Part shown: positions 32,023 through 35,160 of the stretch, one piece after another
How positions within the stretch are numbered: position 1 is the first letter of the stretch
Layout: every line of letters starts with the position of its first letter
Origin: Oscillospiraceae bacterium
GTDB taxonomy: Bacteria; Bacillota; Clostridia; Oscillospirales; CAG-272
Reading direction: 5' to 3'
NCBI GenBank assembly: GCA_015065385.1
Contig: SVQK01000092.1
Coordinates: 1-35,160 of the forward strand
DNA length: 35,160 nt
Position numbers and translations under genes: made by a program
The notes under the pieces: model-generated
What the model saw: only the letters and a program-made list of their open reading frames with translations
Told to the model about the DNA's origin: nothing
The model's database searches: none

Positions 32023-33243
32023 ATGAATTTGAAGCATATACGCAAAATCCTGAAAGATACCGATTTCGTCCACACCGGGGGCAGCGCGGAGGAGCTCCGG
32101 GTGGCGGAATACCTGAAAGCGGAAGCCGAGGCGATGGGCGCGTCCGCATGGCTCGAGCCGTTCCCGGTTCAGATGGCGGACATTCAGGCAGCATCCCTCG
32201 AGGCGGATGGGGAACAGATCCGATGCGTCGGCTACAAAAACTGCGGGAGCGGGGAGATCGAAGCGCCCTTCCTCTATCTGCCTTCTCAGGATCCCGTCTC
32301 GCTCAAATCGGTTGCCGGAAAGATCGTGCTGATCGACGGAGGCCTGCGCTATTTCGGCTATCATGACCTTTTGGACAACGGCGCGCTCGGGTTCATCACC
32401 TACAACGGCAACGTGAACTTCCCGGACGACGATATCGATTCGAAGGAACTGCGCGGATTCGTGGCGGAAGGCCGGAAAGCGCTTGCGGTCAATATCTGCG
32501 CGCGCGACGCCAGAAAGCTCGTGAAGAACCGGACGAAAACCGTGAAGATCAAGGTCGAGGAAACGGAGTTCGAGGGGAAGAGCCGGAACGTGGTCGCCGA
32601 GCTGCCCGGAACGAGCGGCGAGTGGATCGTGCTCACCGCCCACTATGACACGGTTCCCCTGACCCACGGCGCGTATGACAACATGTCCGGATGTATCGGA
32701 CTGCTCGAAATCATGGATCGTCTCCGCCAGAGCGCGCCGCATCGGTACGGACTGCGGTTCGTATTCTGCGGGAGCGAAGAAAGAGGGCTTCTCGGCTCCA
32801 AGGCTTACTGTTCCGCCCATGATGAGGAGCTGAAAAACGTTGTGCTGAACGTCAACCTCGATATGATCGGCTCGGTCATGGGCAAGTTCATCGCCTGCGT
32901 CAGCGCGGAAGAGCATCTTGTGAGCTTCATCAAATACTTCGCCGGTGCGCGGGGATGGGGGATCGACGCGCATTCCGGCGTGTATTCGAGCGATTCCACG
33001 CCCTTCGCGGATCACGGCGTTCCGTCCCTGTCCTTTGCGCGGGGAACTCCGAGCGGTCAGGGCTCGATCCACTGCCGCTACGACACCGCGATCCTTTTGT
33101 CCGACGAACAGCTGCGGGCGGACGGGGACTTCTGCGCCGACTTCACCGCCTTTATGGCAGACGCGGTTGTCTGTCCCGTCAGCAGGACCATTCCGGACAA
33201 GATCAAAGAGGATCTGGACCGGTATCTGAACCGGAAGAGATGA
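32023..33243 (+). CDS. M28-family zinc aminopeptidase with PA-like insert
   Basis: A 406-aa cytoplasmic metallopeptidase with paired zinc ligands: His in LTAHYD, Asp in GAYDNMSG, Glu-Glu in CGSEERGLLGS, Asp in NLDMIGS and His in GSIHCRYD. Before the catalytic domain, residues ~80-180 look like a protease-associated (PA) domain (GKIVLIDGGLRYFGYHDLLDNGALGFI). The start is ATG 32023 behind GGAGG; a longer reading from 31888 would cross the promoter. It overlaps the next peptidase gene by 4 nt (ATGA), so the two are co-translated. It probably trims amino acids from small peptides. No signal peptide is visible. Confidence 0.88.
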   Translation: MNLKHIRKILKDTDFVHTGGSAEELRVAEYLKAEAEAMGASAWLEPFPVQMADIQAASLEADGEQIRCVGYKNCGSGEIEAPFLYLPSQDPVSLKSVAGKIVLIDGGLRYFGYHDLLDNGALGFITYNGNVNFPDDDIDSKELRGFVAEGRKALAVNICARDARKLVKNRTKTVKIKVEETEFEGKSRNVVAELPGTSGEWIVLTAHYDTVPLTHGAYDNMSGCIGLLEIMDRLRQSAPHRYGLRFVFCGSEERGLLGSKAYCSAHDEELKNVVLNVNLDMIGSVMGKFIACVSAEEHLVSFIKYFAGARGWGIDAHSGVYSSDSTPFADHGVPSLSFARGTPSGQGSIHCRYDTAILLSDEQLRADGDFCADFTAFMADAVVCPVSRTIPDKIKEDLDRYLNRKR

Positions 33244-34289
33244 AGAAGAATGCCATGCTCAGTTTTGACGGGAAGAAATGCCTCGATCTCTTCGGGGAGA
33301 TGATCGCCATCGATTCCACCACCTCCCAGTTCCGCGCGATTCAGGACTGGCTCTGCCGGAAGCTGGACAGAATGGGGGTCCGCTACGCCGTCACGAGAAA
33401 GGGCGGCGTGATTGCCGAACTCGGCGGGGAGGGAAGACCGCTCTGCGTCACCGCACATTTGGACGACATCGGACTGATGGTGCGCCGGATCAATCCGGAC
33501 GGGACGCTCAACGTTTGTCCCGTGGGAGGACTCTATCCCTTTTACTGCGTGACGGAGAACGTGCGCGTGTATAACCGGGACGGAAAAGTTTTCACCGGGA
33601 CGGTATGCCGCGTGCCCAATTCCGTCCATGTGACAGAGGAAGAGCTGCGCGCAGCGATGCCGGATTTCCGGACGAACGTCGCTGTGGTGCTGGACGAGGA
33701 CGTGAAAACCGCCGCGGACACCCGCGCGCTGGGAATCGAAACCGGGGACATGATCGCGCTCGAGCCCCGCTTCACGGTGTCAAACGGATATATCAAATCC
33801 CGGTTCATCGACGATAAGGCAGCCGCCGCGGTTCTGCTCTGCGCCATGGAGGATATCGCGGGAGGCCGGATCGTGCTGAAACGGAAGGTTTACGCGTACT
33901 TTGCCATGTACGAGGAGATCGGACACGGGACCTCCTTCTGCCCGGACGACGTGGAGGACATGCTCGCCGTTGATATCGCGCCGACCGGGCCGGATCAGAC
34001 CTCGGACGAGCATAAGGTCTCGATCTTCTGCAAGGACTCCCGGTTCCCGTACCACTGGGAGATGACGAACGAGGTGAGACAGGCGGCGATCGAGGCGGGC
34101 GCTGACTATGTCATGGATATCTTCACGCCCCACTACGGCACGGACGACGACACGACCATCGTCGCCGGATACGATATCCGCCATGCCGCGATCGGTCCGG
34201 GAACCTCGAATTCCCACGGATACGAGCGCACGCACATCGACGGGCTGAAAAATACCTACGCGCTTCTCACGGCTTTCCTCAGCCGGTAA
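33240..34289 (+). CDS. M42-family metallopeptidase (glutamyl aminopeptidase-like)
   Basis: A 349-aa zinc or cobalt peptidase. Family ligands and catalytic residues are visible: His-x-Asp in TAHLDDIG, Asp in FIDDKAAAAVLL, Glu-Glu in FAMYEEIGHG, Asp in AVDIAP and His in SNSHGYERTHIDG. M42 enzymes form large tetrahedral cytoplasmic complexes that clip residues from peptides. The start is ATG 33240, which overlaps the M28 stop by 4 nt; ATG 33255 is a possible alternative. The pair with M28 suggests peptide scavenging for amino acids. It ends before a bidirectional terminator. Confidence 0.9.
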   Translation: MKKNAMLSFDGKKCLDLFGEMIAIDSTTSQFRAIQDWLCRKLDRMGVRYAVTRKGGVIAELGGEGRPLCVTAHLDDIGLMVRRINPDGTLNVCPVGGLYPFYCVTENVRVYNRDGKVFTGTVCRVPNSVHVTEEELRAAMPDFRTNVAVVLDEDVKTAADTRALGIETGDMIALEPRFTVSNGYIKSRFIDDKAAAAVLLCAMEDIAGGRIVLKRKVYAYFAMYEEIGHGTSFCPDDVEDMLAVDIAPTGPDQTSDEHKVSIFCKDSRFPYHWEMTNEVRQAAIEAGADYVMDIFTPHYGTDDDTTIVAGYDIRHAAIGPGTSNSHGYERTHIDGLKNTYALLTAFLSR

Positions 34290-34300
34290 TCCGATGAAAT

Positions 34301-34334
34301 AAAAAACGGGAGCGGATCTGTTGCGGATCCGCTC
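34301..34334. terminator. Bidirectional terminator between peptidase and GNAT genes
   Basis: GAGCGGATC (34310-34318) pairs with GATCCGCTC (34326-34334). The minus strand has a strong T-run (A's at 34301-34306), so it mainly ends the GNAT gene; on the plus strand the U-run is weak. Confidence 0.82.
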
Positions 34335-34374
34335 TATTTAAGTAAGGTTCATTTTTTAGAGTTCGGATTTGGGC

Positions 34375-34932
34375 TCAGTCCACAAATCCCTTTCCGTTCC
34401 AGCGGAGAACAGTCTCATATCCGAGTTTCGCGTACCAGCGGGCGACACCGGTGTAGTGGATGAAGCTGTAGTCAAATCCCCGGTCCTTCAAAATGCCGGT
34501 GGCAAGCTGGACCATGCGCAGGCCGATCCCGCGGCGTCTGTACGAAGGGATGGTTCCCACGCATCCGGGGCCGCCCACCTTGACCGTTTTTCCCATGAAG
34601 GGGACGGTTCCCATCTCGTCCACGTCGCAGAAGCTGACGACACGCTCCCCGTCGAAAGCGCAGAAGGCACGGGAGGGATCGTTATAATACCGCACCCAGC
34701 TGTCGTCCACCTCGGCGACGGAGCGGCGCAGATCGTCCAAGTTTCCGTGGAAGAAGCCGAAGGTGATCCCCTCCGGAATGTCGATTTTCACCTCGTCCGG
34801 GGAGAAGGCGCGAAGGTCGAGGATCATTTCCTCGCAGATGTGGTCGTCGGGAATAGCGCGGATGGAGTCCCATGTGAAAAAGTTCGGAAACAGATTGTCG
34901 AACAGCTCGATATAGTCTTTTCGTTCGGGCAT
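34375..34932 (-). CDS. GNAT-family N-acetyltransferase
   Basis: A 185-aa cytoplasmic acetyltransferase. The acetyl-CoA-binding motif A is RRRGIGLRM (Q/RxxGxG/A type) within CVGTIPSYRRRGIGLRMVQLA, followed by the VARWYAKLGYETVLR motif B region. The substrate is not known. The start is ATG 34932 behind GGAG; a longer in-frame reading from 34992 lies inside the promoter. It stands alone between a near-consensus promoter and a bidirectional terminator. Confidence 0.87.
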   Translation of the reverse strand: MPERKDYIELFDNLFPNFFTWDSIRAIPDDHICEEMILDLRAFSPDEVKIDIPEGITFGFFHGNLDDLRRSVAEVDDSWVRYYNDPSRAFCAFDGERVVSFCDVDEMGTVPFMGKTVKVGGPGCVGTIPSYRRRGIGLRMVQLATGILKDRGFDYSFIHYTGVARWYAKLGYETVLRWNGKGFVD

Positions 34933-34980
34933 GGCGGGCTCTCCTTTGCATTGAGAAAAAGATATCATGGTCTTGTCCGT

Positions 34981-35009
34981 ATGATAGCACAAGTCCCGGC
35001 GCGTGTCAA
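34981..35009 (-). promoter_or_regulatory. SigA-type promoter of the GNAT gene
   Basis: Minus-strand TTGACA (35009-35004), 17-nt spacer, TATCAT (34986-34981) with TGC before the -10. Confidence 0.88.
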
Positions 35010-35032
35010 GAGGGGCTGATTTTTGTCTACCG

Positions 35033-35055
35033 AAAACCCCCGGATTGTCCGGGGG
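35033..35055 (-). terminator. Possible minus-strand terminator near right edge
   Basis: CCCCCGGA (35037-35044) pairs with TCCGGGGG (35048-35055) over a 3-nt loop; on the minus strand it is followed by TTTT. The gene it would end must lie right of the window. Confidence 0.5.
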
Positions 35056-35082
35056 GTTCAGAGAAGGCTATGCCTATAAGTC

Positions 35083-35111
35083 TTGAACAAAAAAGCTCCT
35101 TTTGATAGAAT
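35083..35111 (+). promoter_or_regulatory. Promoter of a gene starting just beyond the window
   Basis: TTGAAC (35083-35088), 17-nt spacer, TAGAAT (35106-35111). A strong AAAAGGAGG (35143-35151) lies near the window end, so a coding start is expected right after 35160. Confidence 0.7.
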
Positions 35112-35150
35112 AGACGTGCGGCTACCAACTGCACGAAAAATCAAAAGGAG
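35096..35150. repeat. 11-bp inverted repeat masking a ribosome binding site, with inner hairpin
   Basis: CTCCTTTTGAT (35096-35106) is the exact complement of ATCAAAAGGAG (35140-35150). A smaller CGTGC/GCACG hairpin (35115-35119 with 35131-35135) sits inside. The right arm covers the Shine-Dalgarno AAAAGGAGG. The left arm overlaps the promoter and would not be in that promoter's own RNA, only in read-through RNA. On the minus strand the stem is followed by a T-run, so it may also terminate opposite transcription. The layout recalls insertion-sequence transposase leaders, but no transposase is in view. Confidence 0.65.
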
Positions 35151-35160
35151 GCCAGACGAG

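Noticed and set aside
35115..35135. GTGCG-type start of a group II intron
   Set aside because: A GTGCG start is present, but it forms a small hairpin and a strong Shine-Dalgarno follows within 30 nt, whereas group II introns have long structured domains before their ORF.

Overview
The window looks like chromosomal DNA from an uncultured, high-GC (about 60% by eye) member of the Bacillota, most likely a gut or rumen Clostridia lineage. The grounds are AGGAGG-type ribosome binding sites, SigA-like TTGACA-N17-TATAAT promoters, a tandem glycine riboswitch, lipobox lipoproteins and intrinsic terminators. The family content (Gfo/Idh/MocA, ThuA, beta-propeller glycosidases, SGNH esterase, orphan solute-binding lipoproteins) fits a carbohydrate- and amino-acid-using anaerobe. 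No rRNA, tRNA, CRISPR array or complete mobile element was seen. Species cannot be named from the sequence alone.

Layout. (1) 1-293 is a perfect 115-bp inverted repeat with a 63-nt loop at the left edge, probably a fold-back assembly or amplification artefact inside a CapA-like gene. (2) 179-4526 (+): the end of the CapA-like gene, two tandem lipoprotein amidases, an AEC-family transporter and a double-SIS sugar-phosphate enzyme, closed by a terminator. (3) 4592-7564 (-): a PMCA-like calcium P-type ATPase. (4) 7721-10993 (-): an operon of a 77-aa unknown, a Gfo/Idh/MocA oxidoreductase, a ThuA protein and a GH-A-like glycosidase, from one near-consensus promoter. (5) 11173-13577 (+): a CBS-pair protein, then a homocysteine methyltransferase and a URO-D-type methyltransferase. 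(6) 13640-15474 (+): a tandem glycine riboswitch with terminator controlling an AGCS Na+:alanine/glycine symporter. (7) 15662-19219 (-): a large propeller plus solute-binding lipoprotein and an isolated EutH. (8) 19430-22109: an alpha/beta esterase and a convergent propeller protein. (9) 22110-25551 (+): an OYE-type flavoenzyme with Fe-S cysteines, then a tdh-kbl threonine-degradation operon. (10) 25632-30113: SGNH esterase and DapA-family lyase (-), divergent from MFS transporter and GH43-like protein (+). (11) 30214-34289: a second solute-binding lipoprotein (-) divergent from an M28-M42 peptidase pair (+). (12) 34375-34932 (-): a GNAT acetyltransferase. (13) 35083-35160: promoter, inverted repeat and ribosome binding site of a gene starting just outside the window, possibly a mobile-element gene.

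How it fits together. Tdh and Kbl turn threonine into glycine and acetyl-CoA, and about 10 kb away a glycine riboswitch governs a glycine/alanine symporter, so glycine handling is a theme. The Gfo/Idh-ThuA-glycosidase operon resembles oxidation-based (3-keto-sugar type) glycoside catabolism. Many units are monocistronic or bicistronic, each with its own strong promoter and often sharing bidirectional terminators. I found no large defence or secretion system. The most unusual observations are the fold-back left edge, the ribosome-binding-site-trapping inverted repeat at the right edge, the metal-ligand-less CapA protein, the OYE domain carrying an Fe-S motif without its reductase half, and the small unknown gene heading the sugar operon.
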